A stretch of 64,000 bases of DNA from Amphiura filiformis (GCF_039555335.1 NC_092628.1:64993292-65057291); one strand, 5' to 3'; shown: positions 34,449 to 46,029, counted from the stretch's first letter. The notes: generated by a model not told the origin, from the letters alone. Translations and numbers: made by a program.

Positions 34449-35760
34449 TTAATATGTTTGATGTCCAGATTGTACTCTTACAAGGTCAAACTCCACCTCA
34501 CCAGTCTTGGAGGTGAGGGGATTGTGATCTGTGAAAACAAGCACAGGGTATACTGTGGTACCCAAATACACATCAAAATGTAGCAATGCTAATAGCAATA
34601 CTAGACACTCCTTCTCAATTGTGGAGTAATTTCTCTGGTGCTTGTTGAATTTCCTTGAAAAGTAACAAATGGGGTGATCTATTTGATCTTCACCTTCTTG
34701 CATCACAACACCTCCACAGCCTATGTCACTGGCATCAACAGTCAACTTGAACTGCTTCTGAAAATCAGGTGCAGTAAGTACTGGTGAACTCATGAGTATT
34801 GATTTGACTTTGTGAAAAGCATTTTCACACTGTTCTGACCAAATGAATTTTGCATCTTTCTTCAACAAATCAGTCAAAGGACTTGCTATCTCTGAAAAGT
34901 TTGGACAGAACTTTCTATAATAGCCAACCATTCCTAGAAACCTCATGAGTGCCTTCTTGTTTACAGGTGTGGGGTATTGCTCAATTGCTTCAACTTTGGC
35001 TTTGATAGGTTTCACCTGACCTTGACCTACAACATATCCCAAGTATGTGACTGTGGCATGGCAAAACTCAATTTTTACCAGATTGACTGTCAACTGTACT
35101 TCAGACAGCTTCTTAAACAATTGATGGAGTTGTTCCATGTGTTGTTCCCAAGTTTGACTGTAAACAATCAAATCATCTACATACGCTTCACATCCCTCTA
35201 TGTCTGCCACAATTTGATTTACCATTCTCTGAAATGTTGCTGGTGCATTTTTCAAACCGAATGGCATGACTTTGTATTGGTACAGACCAAATGGTGTACA
35301 AAAAGCAGAAATCTCTTTGGCACGGTCTGTGAGTGGAACCTGCCAGTACCCTTTCAATAGATCAAATTTGCTAACAAATTTTGCATTCCCAATTTTGTCT
35401 ATGCAATCATCTTTGAATGAACATTTGCAGCTCTCATGTCTGCGACCAATCTGTATGAACTATCAGGCTTGGGAACAAGTATACACGGTGAACTCCACTC
35501 ACTACAACTTGGTTCTATGATATCATTGTTCTAGCATGTAATTGATCTCATTTTTGAGATGTTCCATTTTCAATGGATTGACTCTGTAAGGATGCTGCTT
35601 GATTGGTTTTGTATCACCAACATCTACATCATGAAATGCAGCATTTGTTCTACTTGGCGTATCAGGAAATATGTTGTAATTTGCAATTTGACTTTGTTGA
35701 TCTTGAGAAAGATGACCTAACTTTGAGTCCAAATTAGTGAGCACATCAGAATTCAATTCA
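34449..35760 (-). pseudogene. RT-RNase H region of the Gmr1-like element
   Basis: The N-terminal part (VGDTKPIKQHPYRVNP, about 35620) is separated by a stop and a frame change near 35410 from the main open part (34449-35357). The latter shows LKGYWQVPL, FGLKNAPATFQRM and the catalytic YVDDLIVY motif. RNase H follows with LTVDASDIGCGG, YSTIEKECL and VFTDHNPL, giving the D-E-D residues. The frame ends early in a read-through tail, so RNase H is truncated. Homology class: Ty3/gypsy. Confidence 0.9.
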
Positions 35761-36048
35761 TCAGTTCAATTTTACATTATACTCTTTGTGCTCCAGCTCT
35801 TTATCCTGGTCAAATGCGACATCAGAAGTGTCATCTTTACTCTTGTCTACATTGGCGATTTTGTCTTAAGTACATCGGCATGTTTGTCTACATTATCAGC
35901 ATGTTTTACTGTACACACAGGTTTTGAAATGCCACTGTCACTTCTTTCAACATACTCTTTGAGCATATTTATGTGGCATAACTGCCTGCTCTTGCATCTA
36001 CCAGGAGTCTTGATAATATAATCTACTTCACCCACTTTTGACTCTACT
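35761..36048 (-). pseudogene. Region between integrase and RT
   Basis: The minus frame 35847-36035 reads VDYIIKTPGRCKSRQLCHIN then MLKEYVER, the post-integrase tail typical of Ty3/gypsy (G-D/E-V-D-Y-x-I ... H-I/V-N-x-L-K). It is followed by an acidic linker leading into RT. A frame break at about 36048 separates it from the integrase core. Confidence 0.75.
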
Positions 36049-36960
36049 TCACATGGGCCATGATAATCTGGCTTGCAATGGGTGTCCTGGAATTGGAAAC
36101 AGTACTAGAACTTTGTCACCTGGTTTGAACACTCTTTCTCTGGCATGTTGATCATACCATTGTTTCATTTTGGCCTGACCCTGTTTCAAGTTTTCTTTGG
36201 CGATATCAGTTGCTCTGTTAAGCCTATGCTTAAAATGGGAGACATAATCCAATAAATTGATATCTGATTTCTCATTGAGCCACTTTTCTTTCAACAACTT
36301 TAAGGGCCCGCGCACTGTGTGTCCAAACACTAACTCAAAAGGACTAAATCCTAAAGTTTCCTGAACAGCTTCCCTAGCAGCAAACAACAACAAGTGTACT
36401 CCCTCATCCCAGTCCCTCTGAAATTCCAAACAATATGTCCTGATCATGTTTTTCGACGTTTGATGGAACCTTTCTAGTGCACCTTGTGATTCTGGATGGT
36501 AAGCACTTGAGGTATACTGTTCTATACCTAATTGATACATGACCTGCTGAAATACTCCAGAAGTAAAGTTTGATCCTTGATCTGACTGTATGGACTTGGG
36601 GAGCCCCACAAATGTGAAGAACTTAGTTAAAACTTTCACTATAGTCACTGCTTTAATATTTCTCAAGGGTATGGCTTCAGGAAAGCGTGTTGACGCGCAC
36701 ATAATTGTCAGAAGGTATTGATTACCTGACTTAGTCTTTGGTAGGGGGCCTACACAATCAATAATAACCCTACTAAATGGTTCATCAAAGGCTGGAATTG
36801 GCTTTAATGGAGCAGGAGGTATTATCTGATTTGGCTTCACTACTACTTGGCATATGTGACATGTTTTGCAATATTCAGAAACATCTTTTCTGAGAGTGGG
36901 CCACCAGAAATGTCTCAGAATTCTTTCAAAATTCTTTCAGAATTCTTTCCAAATGCCCTG
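36049..36960 (-). pseudogene. Integrase of the Gmr1-like element
   Basis: The zinc-binding region ends with HFWWPTLRKDV and CKTCHICQ (about 36840-36910). The catalytic core (36049-36840) has VIIDCVGPLPK, IQSDQGSNFTSG and SQGALERFHQT, carrying the D-D-E triad, and then the KMKQWYDQHARERVFKPGDK tail. The core frame is open for 263 codons. The segment just 5' has stops. It lies upstream of RT in the element's reading direction. Confidence 0.92.
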
Positions 36961-37572
36961 CCATGGGACTATCATGTGCTATGTTAATAACTCAGTGTGG
37001 TAGACTTTTGGTACCACAATTTGGTGCACTACCTTCCACTCTTCATCGGCAGGTGCATCAGGCGGGCGCCATTTTCTCATTAGCACATCATCTTGTTTGT
37101 AAAAACAGACATAATTTTGTTCTGCTTCTTCTAGGGTCAATGCCCTTTGATTTGATTGATCTCTTTGAGTTCTGGGTCATTTTGTTGCTCCAGAATCAGC
37201 TTGTCATGACTTAATGGGTCTCTCAATGTTTCCCCAATTTGTTCATGCTCAGAGGCTGTGTCATTTTGAGGGGTCCTTTTATCTCCTGGAGAAGCAAGTT
37301 TATCTTCTTTCTCATTCAACTTTGACACAAATGTGTCTTCCAAATTGTAGCCTAAGTCATCAATTTGGTTGTCCTCAATTGTTTCTAATGAGGCCTTCTT
37401 ACTCATTGCCCGTGTCACTGCACATGCAGGAAATATCTCCTTTTCCTCACTACTGTCATCCTGTAAACAGGGCTTATCAGTAACTATTGGGTCAGAAAAA
37501 CCTTCCCCCTGCCAAATCATTTCCTAGCAACATGGACACTCCCTTGACTGGCAATTCGTGTCTAACTCCTAT
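36961..37572 (-). pseudogene. Pro-integrase spacer of the Gmr1-like element
   Basis: A 127-codon minus frame (37137-37520) rich in D, E, K and Q ends in PELKEINQIKGH. The next segment, read in another frame, has QNYVCFYKQDDVLMRKW and EWKVVHQIVVPK, the usual lead-in to integrase. It is likely linker sequence with no enzymatic motif. Confidence 0.6.
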
Positions 37573-37770
37573 GGTTCAGATTCAGATTCATTTATTTGGT
37601 TTCATCTCAAACATAGAAATTCACAAATATACATAATAATAATAATGATAATAATAATAATTGTAATATTGAAGTAATAATAATAATAATAATAATGATA
37701 ATAATAAAAGGTGAAATATCATATGAAAGAGACGGGGATGCCAGTCCTGAACGCATAGCGTGAATTAGGT
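37573..37770 (-). mobile_element. 5'-truncated LINE tail inserted in the LTR element
   Basis: On the minus strand, (ATT)n-rich sequence is followed by TTTGAGATGAAACCAAATAA, then ATGAATCTGAATCTGAA. This is an AATAAA-bearing LINE 3' end with a GAATCT repeat tail. The (AAT)n microsatellite at 37634-37707 belongs to it. It breaks the protease-to-integrase frame. Confidence 0.65.
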
Positions 37771-38178
37771 GGCACCCCATGGTGCCGGACCAGAAACCAA
37801 GTCAGATGTCAAGTTAATTTTGTGGAGAGGTACATTAAGTATTTCCATCCCAATACCCTGGATCAAAGCATTACCAGCTGAACTATCCTCATTAAAGGGC
37901 AAAGTTCCTTCCAGAATCATAGACCGTGCACAACACGTATCTCGTACAATCTTAATGGGCTTAGGACTACCATTATCACCAAGTGATACTACTCCCTCTA
38001 ACACAAATGGTTCAAATTCCTCACACATCTTGTCTGTGTCACCTCCCTTTTGTGGGAATTCTTGTTTCGTGGTTTGACTGACTTGTTTCTTTGACTCAAG
38101 TGACACTGCACATCCTACAGTATTACTAGCAGTTTGCTGCTGTTTTGTGCATCTTGTTTGGATTTTAAGGTCCGACAT
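37765..38178 (-). pseudogene. Protease region of the Gmr1-like element
   Basis: The frame contains KIVRDTCCARSMI where aspartic proteases of this class have R-D-T-G-A-x-x-S. The Gly of the D-T-G catalytic motif is Cys here. The ILNVPLHKINLTSDLVSG stretch downstream fits the rest of the fold. The C-terminal end is lost at the LINE-tail insertion. Confidence 0.7.
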
Positions 38179-39529
38179 GTGGTCACTGTATGTCCTGGTT
38201 TCTTACAGAAATTGCAAAATAATTGGGATTTAAATTCAGTCCCACCTGTTGGTCTGGTACCTGAACTCCATGGGGTCCCTCTACCACCAGCACTATGCTG
38301 TGAATTAGACCAGGATCTGTGATTAGACTGAGATCTCCCTTCTTTTGTACCACCCTGATTTGCTCTAGGTTGGCTATGGCTGAACCTGTTTGAATAACTT
38401 CTGTTATGACTAAATCTACTCGCATTCAATTTGTGAGTTAAGCCATAGTCGTCCGCCATTGTCGCCGCGTCACTTAGCGTGTTAATTTTGCTAGCGCTTT
38501 CATCCAAGTGGGTTTTAATGTCAGCGTGGACACATTTTTGAACCCAATTGCTTAAGTTGGCCCAAATCATCTTTGACTTCTTTTGAACCAAGCCACCTGT
38601 CAAACATTTGTTCTTTTACTCTAGCAAATTCTACATGGGTTTGATCTGCTTGCTTTCTTGAATCTCTGAACTTTTGTCTGTATGCTTCAGGCACCAGTTC
38701 ATAGGCCTTAAGGACTGCTTGTTTGACTTCTTCATAATTATTACATTGCTCTATTGGTAGAGCTGAGTAAGTTTCCCTGGCCTTCCCCACAAAACTACTT
38801 TGTAACAGTAGGGTCCAATGCTCTGGAGGCCATTTCAAATTTGTAGCTACCTTTTCAAAATGTTGGAAATACTCGTCATGCGTCTTTCTCTTTGAATTTA
38901 GGTACAAGCTTTACATACTTTGTAACATCAAACCCTGACTTTGAGGAGAAACTTGATGAGTATTTGTCACCTAGCTTTGCCAACTTCTCTTGTTCAAACT
39001 TGTACTTTTCCTCAATTTCTCTTTCTTTCAAATGTGCTTCTAAATTGAGCTTTGTTTGCCTGTCCTTTTCTTCCATTTCTAGTTTTGCTAATTTTTCCTT
39101 TTCTTCCATTTCCAATTTTTGGTGCTCAAGCACCATCTTTTCGTGGCGTGCTTTGTCTTCCATTTCTAATTTTTTGTTTTCCATATCTAATCTTTCTTGT
39201 TTTTCCTTATTTTGCATATCTAGCTTTTGCATGTCCAACTGCAATTGCATTTTCATTTTTTCATTTCCACCTGAACTTCTAGTTCTTTCAACTTACTGCA
39301 TCCCTGATTTCAGTTTTGACCTCTTTCTCTTGTCCAAAATGGATTCTTCAAAATACTCTTCATCAACCAAAACATCAATTAAGGCATTTTTGATTATTTC
39401 TTTTCTGTTGGCTTGCTTTACATCCAATTCATAGTATTTTGCAAATGCTAATAAATCAGGTTTCTTCAACTTATCAAACTTCTCCCAATCTATAGTATCA
39501 AGAAACTCTTCTGCTTTGAACTCTGCCAT
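38115..39529 (-). pseudogene. Gag of the Gmr1-like element (broken into several frames)
   Basis: The start is probably MAEFKAEEFLDTIDWEKF at 39529. Next comes a highly charged coiled coil (E, K, M, L, Q heptads, 38876-39256). Then a capsid-like segment (38521-38907) has LLLQSSFVGKARETYSAL, EEVKQAVLKAYELVPEAYRQ and KFR. Last, a basic region ends in the zinc knuckle CNFCKKPGHTVTTC. At least three frame changes separate these parts. Confidence 0.8.
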
Positions 39530-40049
39530 ACTGTACTTTCACTTTTATTTGATTAAGCCAACAAAATCTAAGTCTTTAATTGAAAGCACGTTATTATTGG
39601 TACAATATATGACAACAAATGCACATACACAATAATCAAATATAATCACTCTTTAACTATTTAGTACTTAGCCAGCATTCTTCTTCTTGGTGATCATAAA
39701 GTTCTTGCAATGTTCTGGACGACTGATGTAATATATCCCTATTTACTTGTCCTGCTAAAATCAGCGGAGTCCACTTGCATTTATAAATCCTTGCGTATAA
39801 AATCCTCATACGAAAATGGTGCTACTTTCGTTTCTCCCAAGTACTAAACTCCTTGCGTCGTTCTGCAAACACGTTTATAACTCCTTGCGCAGTTCTCTAA
39901 ATACTAAACTCCTTGCGCCGCTCTCCAATGCTAAACTCCTTGCGCAGTTCTCCAAATCTCTTTTCTCCTTGCACTGCTTTCTCCAAACTTGGTGCTATTT
40001 CCACCTTTCACACAATATCTTCAGGAAGCACTTATTTTGACAGTTGCGT
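39530..40049. other. 5' untranslated leader of the LTR element
   Basis: Between the gag start and the 5' LTR. It contains degenerate tandem pieces (AAACTCCTTGCG(C/T) repeated five to six times at 39840-39965). The primer-binding site should start at 40049 on the minus strand (CGCAACTGTCAAAATAAG); its tRNA could not be assigned. Confidence 0.6.
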
Positions 40050-40585
40050 TGAATCAAAATACCAGACTTCAGCAAATTGACAGAAGAATATATATACGTT
40101 CTTTGACGCATTCTAGATCTTCTCCGACAACACTGGTAAATAGTAGTACTTTGACTACATAAAATATTTCTGGTTTGCAATTTCCTTTCTGTGAAGGAAT
40201 TGGACTGTATAAGCATATTAGCTACCTAGCCCAGATCAACACTATCCACTGTGACCATAATTGTGTTTTCATTTTCTTATATCCAAAGCATTGGAAAAAC
40301 CCCATTCTATTATGGGCCATTTACTACCTTCACATTATGCTCAATCTGGGAATTCCAAAAGTCTTAATTATAATATTAACCTTTCTCATTACATCACTTC
40401 CTTAGGGGAATTCCATTACATCACTTTCCCTTTACAACCTCAGGGGGTTTCCAAATATTCCAAATTAGATATGATTCAACATGTTTTGTTCAATTTGAGA
40501 GGGGAATTCCCCCAAAATGTCATCACTCATGTAACTTTGTAAACAAAGATAAGTCATCAAATTAAATTACTCAGGGCACATCACA
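40050..40585 (-). repeat. 5' LTR of the Gmr1-like element
   Basis: About 536 bp, TG..CA on the minus strand, near-identical to 33719-34236. The right border is ACATCACA, followed by ACCGAAAGTGACCCCTTAAT of the tandem array. Confidence 0.9.
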
Positions 40586-41119
40586 ACCGAAAGTGACCCC
40601 TTAATGACCTTTGACCACAAATAAAAAATACCACATATACATTAGGTTGACATAATTCATGTGTGCACATACCGTCACTCTCCTATGTTTTTCTTAGCTA
40701 ATAAAATTTTTTGAAGGAAATTGGTTTTATACCGGAAGTGACCCCTTAATGACCTTTGACCTCAAATCTGTGTATGATTTATAGACACTGGGTAATAACA
40801 ATGCATGTGTGCAAGTGGCGTTACTGTCCTACGAAATTTGTGGGAGAAGTAGCATTTTGAGTTGAAATCACGTTTTTGACTCCTGTGAGCCCTACGTGAC
40901 CTTTGACCCCACAATTCATGTGATCTGTAGGGGCCTGGTCAGTGATGATAGTGACCAAGTTAGGTCAAAATCGATGAAAGCATGTAAATGCTAGAGCAAA
41001 TGTAATGGTCGGCAGAAGAAAGAAAGAAAGAACTAGACTTAGCTGTGGTCTAACCACAACACAGCCGTGTTATAACCCCTATATGACCTTTGACCCCAAA
41101 ATATATGAAAACGCCCATA
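40586..41119. repeat. Tandem-repeat array, segment 2
   Basis: Two monomers, then the unit end with GACCAAGTTAGGTCAAAATC, GCTAGAGCAAATGTAATGGT and a GAAAGAAAGAAAG run. The start of the next unit (ACACAGCCGTGTTATAACCC) follows. It stops at CGCCCATA, where the CR1-like LINE is inserted. Confidence 0.88.
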
Positions 41120-41353
41120 TGATTTGATTTTGATTTGATTTGATTTGTTGATAATCCAGGCAAACATACATACAATAGCAGAAAAAAAAGCCTTAAAACA
41201 ATAAACACAAATACAATAGTCAACGGGGTCCCTGGCGGATTCCCTAATAGCGAACTAAATCACTTTGAAGTGGGTCTCCGATAACCCCGTTGATGAAAGA
41301 TATTATAATTATATAAAAAAGCGATTTAAAAAAAACCCCGCACACACAACACA

Positions 41354-42660
41354 TTACTGATAAAGGTACATACAACTACGCGTTTTGCGCGAAAAAGAAA
41401 ACAAACTAAAAACAATTTCACTGGAGACATCATTTGGTAAGGTGGACCATAACCTGGGAAATGCGACAAAGAGGGAATTATGGAAAGCGTCAGTTCGGCT
41501 GCGATGGAAATGCCGGAAATCTATGTTGACTGCTTGTCTGGAGGAAAGAGTATTCAGCTTGATATAGTCAGCCCAGCTAATATTGTATTTATTCCACAGA
41601 CATCCAACAGCAAACATAATGCGAAGATAATCAAAGCGAGAAAGAATGGTGGGAATCTCAAGGGTCTGGAGCCTTGTACTGTAGGAAGGCCTAGACTGCC
41701 AGGGACCAGGAAAACAGTATCTGGTGAACCTTCTCTGGACCCCTTCCAGCTTATTTTTGTGACCCTTCCTGTTAGGAGCCCAAACTGGAGCACAGTACTC
41801 CAGGATAGGTCTCACCAGAGCAAAGAAAAGCTTCTTCATGGTATCCGGGTCATTGGATCCAACTGTTCTTTGGATGAAGCCAAGCAAACGTTGGGCCTTA
41901 CTAGTGATAGTATCAACATGGGGACCCCACTCAAGGTTAGAAGACAAGACAACGCCGAGGTGCTTATGAGTAGAAACGGTTTCAAGAGGGATATCACCCA
42001 TCTGATATCTAACGGAAAGAGGACGATGGGATCTGGTAATGTGCATTACCACACATTTAGCAGCATTAAGGGGAAGCCTATTGATGGTACTCCACGTCCT
42101 GATTGCATCTAAGTCATTCTGAAGAATATCTTCATCCTGGGGAGATGTGATAGGTCTATAAAGGACCGTGTCGTCGGCATACTGTGGAAGAGACGATGAA
42201 ACAAAACAGGGAAGATCAAGAACATGGACATTAAAAAGTAGGGGGCCAAGAATGGAGCCCTGTGGGATCCCAGACCTAACACAAATCCAGTCGGAGAATT
42301 CACCAAGGTATTGCACCCTTTGGGTTCTATTATAGAGGTACGAGGTGAACCATTTAAGCATTTGACCACATATACCATATCCATGAAGCTTAGACAGAAG
42401 AAGACTATGGCTGACCTTGTCAAAGGCTTTGGACCAATCAAGGAACACAGCATCAAGTCTAGGAGGACAGCGTTCGTCCAGAATGGACGCCCAGTCATGG
42501 TACATGGTGACAAGCTGAGTAGCACAGGATCTTCCTGGACAGAAACCGTGTTGACCCTCTGCGACTAGACCATGCCGAATCAGGTGCGACTGTAGTCTAT
42601 TGGCTACAATCCTCTCCATAACTTTTCCAACTGTAGAGCACAGAGATATGGGCCGGTAGT
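41354..42660 (-). CDS. CR1-like LINE RT and C-terminal part
   Basis: Open for 421 codons below 42619. It shows GQHGFCPGRSCATQL, VFLDWSKAFDKVSH, SGIPQGSILGPLLFNV and the catalytic LPQYADDTVLY. The thumb/connector follows with HLGVVLSSNLEWGPHV, then LVRPILEYCAPVWAP and VQRRFTRYCFPG. The terminal part has RLWSTLPNDVSSE. It runs to a TAA at 41354. The upstream RT fingers are in a different frame, so the whole ORF2 is not intact. Confidence 0.88.
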
Positions 42661-44105
42661 TTTTAAATCGTCCTTGGAACCCTTTTTGTAAATAGGCACA
42701 ACATTTGCCTTTTTTCCAGTCCTCGGAAAAGTTCCTGAGGCCACAGAAAGATTGAATATTCTAGCAAGAATGTTACCAATTACAGGAGCAGATAATTTCA
42801 GCAGTCTAGAACTGATGCCGTCAGGGCCTGGAGACTTCGAAATATCAAGTTTGGAAAGAATTTCAAGAACCTCAGCACCGTCCGTATTCAAGGTCGAAAG
42901 TAATAACATACCAGGATGGTCAGCACACTTGTGAATTACATCATTTGGGTCATAAGCAGACTGATCAACAGTGAAGTTGTCTTGAAAATGGGAGGCAAAA
43001 ATTTGCGCAATCTCAGCAGGATTGGTAATGGTGTTATTATTGTAAGTAAAAGAAGACACAGGTGGAGCAGCCTTCTTAGACTTAACAAGAGACCAGAATC
43101 TTTTGGGGTTTTGACCAACATCGTCTGCAAGAGATTTGACGTAACTAGAATAAGATCTTTCACTTCATATTTAACCTTATTTCTAAAGTTCTTATATTTG
43201 GCCCATTTCGTTGTAGAATTACTAGATATAGCAGCTTTGTACAACCTACGCTTCTTTCTGACAAGCCTGATCATATCGTTGGTTATCCACGGATCGCGTC
43301 TACGGTTTTTCGGTGCAGCTCTGGGCACAACGTCGTTGACAACAGCAAGATAAAGATCTTTGAAATTATTCCAAGCATAATCAACATCAGGTGGATCAGT
43401 GAAGCATAGATCCCACGGTGTATTAATTAAAGTTTGAAGAAAGATATCAATATCGAGTTTATGATACAATAGAATTGGACGGCTTTTTGGAGGTTGCTGG
43501 CTGTTCAAAAGAAGTTTATATGTAACAATATCATGGTCACTTTTGCCCAGTGCAGGCAATGAATTAAGTGACTGAAGAGTGTCAGGGTATTAATGTACAC
43601 ATGATCAATGATAGACCCTTTACTTTTATCAATATGAGATCGCCGAGTGACAAAGTTCACAACTTGGTGGAAGGCAAGAATATCAGTGACTTCACAAAGA
43701 TCTCTAAAAAGTGATGCCTGATGCGGTCTATCACACATATTGAAATCGCCAGTAAGTATGACGCTTTTAAACTTATGACTGATATCAACAATTTTAGAGA
43801 GAGATTCTCTACTTTACCAATGAAAACTCTACCAGATATTTGGGACCAGTAGCAGCATCCAATCAGGATATTGCCTTGTTTAGTTATACATGGAACCCCC
43901 ACAAGATCGACCCCATCGACACTAAGGTCATGACGGAGACGGGGTAAAGATTAGATTTGGCGGCGATCAGAATTCCACCCCCTGATCTATTGCGGTCTTT
44001 ACGGTACACTATGTATGGGTGACCAATAATTTCCGAATCATGTATAGTTGCATCAAGCCACGTTTCGGTAATACAAATGATATCGGCTAATTTATCATTG
44101 GCTAA
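42604..44105 (-). pseudogene. CR1-like LINE endonuclease and RT start, copy A
   Basis: Carries TETWLDATIHDSEI, GGGILIAAKSNLYP, FNMCD and SDHDIVTYKLLL, the APE-type endonuclease motifs. Then comes the pre-RT linker and SKLDISKSPGPDGISSRLLK. The reading frame changes at least four times through single-base differences from copy B. Confidence 0.85.
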
Positions 44106-44556
44106 CATTGGCTAATGTCAATGCATGGGTGCACGTGGCACCACTATGCTATGTTACTTGTGGCAGAAGGGGAATGTTGAAGGTTTTTCGTCTCAGACCG
44201 GAAGTGACCCCTTAATGACATTTGACCCCAAATAAAAAATACCACATATGAATTGACGCGATTCCAAATACAGCGCGCCACCAACGATCACGCCTGGCTG
44301 ATCTACTTCGCGCAGAGCATCATGGGTAAAAGTCGACATCCATGAGTCGTCGCGTCGACGATGAACCATCGACCCTGGAAACAGAAACGAGTGTTGCTAT
44401 CGATTACTCAAATTTGCTTATTTACGTTGATGATGATCAGTTGATTCAACCCTCCGACGGTTTTTTTTTCATTCCTGTCTCCTTTTTAAAGTTAATTTCG
44501 ACAGTCATGGTTTAGGCCTACCTCTGTTCAAAGTGTTAGGCCTATGCCTATTCCCA
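42638..44556. repeat. 1.92-kb tandem duplication, unit 1
   Basis: Starts GCACAGAGATATGGGCCGGT in the LINE RT and ends CTATTCCCA in the TIR element. It is repeated directly at 44557-46476. The unit covers LINE endonuclease, a piece of tandem array and the first 300 bp of the TIR element. Confidence 0.92.
44106..44255. repeat. Tandem-repeat array, segment 3
   Basis: One monomer, from CATTGGCTAATGTCAATGCA to ACCACATATGAATTG, including GACCGGAAGTGACCCCTTAA. The TIR element start follows. Duplicated at 46026-46175. Confidence 0.85.
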
Positions 44557-46029
44557 GCACAGAGATATGGGCCGGTAGTTTTTTAAATCGTCCTTGGAAC
44601 CCTTTTTGTAAATAGGCACAACATTTGTTTTTTCCAGTCCTCGGAAAAGTTCCGAGGCCACAGAAAGATTGAATATTCTAGCAAGAATGTTACCAATTAC
44701 AGGAGCAGATAATTTCAGCAGTCTAGAACTGATGCCGTCAGGGCCTGGAGACTTCGAAATATCAAGTTTGGAAAGAATTTCAAGAACCTCAGCACCGTCC
44801 GTATTCAAGGTCGAAAGTAATAACATACCAGGATGGTCAGCACACTTGTGAATTACATCATTTGGGTCATAAGCAGACTGATCAACAGTGAAGTTGTCTT
44901 GAAAATGGGAGGCAAAAATTTGCGCAATCTCAGCAGGATTGGTAATGGTGTTATTATTGTAAGTAAAAGAAGACACAGGTGGAGCAGCCTTCTTAGACTT
45001 AACAAGAGACCAGAATCTTTTGGGGTTTTGACCAACATCGTCTGCAAGAGATTTGACGTAACTAGAATAAGATCTTTTCACTTCATATTTAACCTTATTT
45101 CTAAAGTTCTTATATTTGGCCCATTTCGTTGTAGAATTACTAGATATAGCAGCTTTGTACAACCTACGCTTCTTTCTGACAAGCCTGATCATATCGTTGG
45201 TTATCCACGGATCGCGTCTACGGTTTTTCGGTGCAGCTCTGGGCACAACGTCGTTGACAACAGCAAGATAAAGATCTTTGAAATTATTCCAAGCATAATC
45301 AACATCAGGTGGATCAGTGAAGCATAGATCCCACGGTGTATTAATTAAAGTTTGAAGAAAGATATCAATATCGAGTTTATGATACAATAGAATTGGACGG
45401 CTTTTTGGAGGTTGCTGGCTGTTCAAAAGAAGTTTATATGTAACAATATCATGGTCACTTTTGCCCAGTGCAGGCAATGAATTAAGTGACTGAAGAGTGT
45501 CAGGGGTATTAATGTACACATGATCAATGATAGACCCTTTACTTTTATCAATATGAGATCGCCGAGTGACAAAGTTCACAACTTGGTGGAAGGCAAGAAT
45601 ATCAGTGACTTCACAAAGATCTCTAAAAAGTGATGCCTGATGCGGTCTATCACACATATTGAAATCGCCAGTAAGTATGACGCTTTTAAACTTATGACTG
45701 ATATCAACAATTTTAGAGAGAGATTCCTCTACTTTACCAATGAAAACTCTACCAGATATTTGGGACCAGTAGCAGCATCCAATCAGGATATTGCCTTGTT
45801 TAGTTATACATGGAACCCAGATAAGATCGATCCCATCGACACTAAGGTCATGACGGAGACGGGGGTAAAGATTAGATTTGGCGGCGATCAGAATTCCACC
45901 CCCTGATCTATTGCGGTCTTTACGGTACACTATGTATGGGTGACCAATAATTTCCGAATCATGTATAGTTGCATCAAGCCACGTTTCGGTAATACAAATG
46001 ATATCGGCTAATTTATCATTGGCTAACAT
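44548..46029 (-). CDS. CR1-like LINE endonuclease/RT-start ORF, copy B (truncated)
   Basis: Open for 493 codons from ATG at 46027-46029. APE-type endonuclease motifs are in order: ITETWLDA (residues ~12-19), SGGGILIAAKSN (~42-53), LTGDFNMCD (~118-126), SDHDIVTYKL (~195-204). The linker, RT entry motif SKSPGPDGISSRLLK (~430) and YKKGSKDDLKNYRPISL follow. It ends a few codons past the duplication junction at 44557, so the rest of RT is missing. It cannot be functional alone. It serves as the unbroken reference for copy A. Confidence 0.85.
   Translation of the reverse strand: MLANDKLADIICITETWLDATIHDSEIIGHPYIVYRKDRNRSGGGILIAAKSNLYPRLRHDLSVDGIDLIWVPCITKQGNILIGCCYWSQISGRVFIGKVEESLSKIVDISHKFKSVILTGDFNMCDRPHQASLFRDLCEVTDILAFHQVVNFVTRRSHIDKSKGSIIDHVYINTPDTLQSLNSLPALGKSDHDIVTYKLLLNSQQPPKSRPILLYHKLDIDIFLQTLINTPWDLCFTDPPDVDYAWNNFKDLYLAVVNDVVPRAAPKNRRRDPWITNDMIRLVRKKRRLYKAAISSNSTTKWAKYKNFRNKVKYEVKRSYSSYVKSLADDVGQNPKRFWSLVKSKKAAPPVSSFTYNNNTITNPAEIAQIFASHFQDNFTVDQSAYDPNDVIHKCADHPGMLLLSTLNTDGAEVLEILSKLDISKSPGPDGISSRLLKLSAPVIGNILARIFNLSVASELFRGLEKTNVVPIYKKGSKDDLKNYRPISLCWE

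Larger units (their letters stand above)
33719..40585 (-). mobile_element. Gmr1-like Ty3/gypsy LTR retrotransposon, integrase before RT, defective
   Basis: A complete-length (6.87 kb) but degraded element on the minus strand: LTR, gag, protease, integrase, RT, RNase H, LTR. The enzymes are of Ty3/gypsy type, yet integrase lies 5' of RT, the order normal for Ty1/copia. That combination is known from Gmr1-like elements of deuterostomes. The LTR pair, polypurine tract and domain series agree on orientation. Several frame breaks and stops, and an inserted LINE tail at 37573-37770, make it inactive. It sits in the tandem array inside the cyclase intron. The flanking array monomers make the target duplication impossible to read with certainty. 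Confidence 0.88.
41120..44105 (-). mobile_element. CR1-like LINE, copy A, 5'-truncated
   Basis: Minus-strand LINE with part of the endonuclease (42936-44105), the RT and C-terminal part (41354-42660), a 3'UTR and a (CAAAT)n tail at 41120-41148. It interrupts the tandem array between CGCCCATA and CATTGGCTAATG. The 5' end starts within the endonuclease domain. Single-base losses in homopolymers break the endonuclease frame, whereas the duplicated copy B keeps it open. Family call: APE-type endonuclease plus non-LTR RT, closest by motif to CR1/jockey-like LINEs. Confidence 0.85.

Noticed and set aside
38892-39434. 180-codon plus-strand frame rich in F, S and C
   Set aside because: It is exactly antisense to the charged coiled coil of the LTR element's gag, which explains its composition.
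41480-42112. 210-codon plus-strand frame
   Set aside because: It is antisense to the CR1-like reverse transcriptase, whose catalytic motifs are clear on the minus strand.
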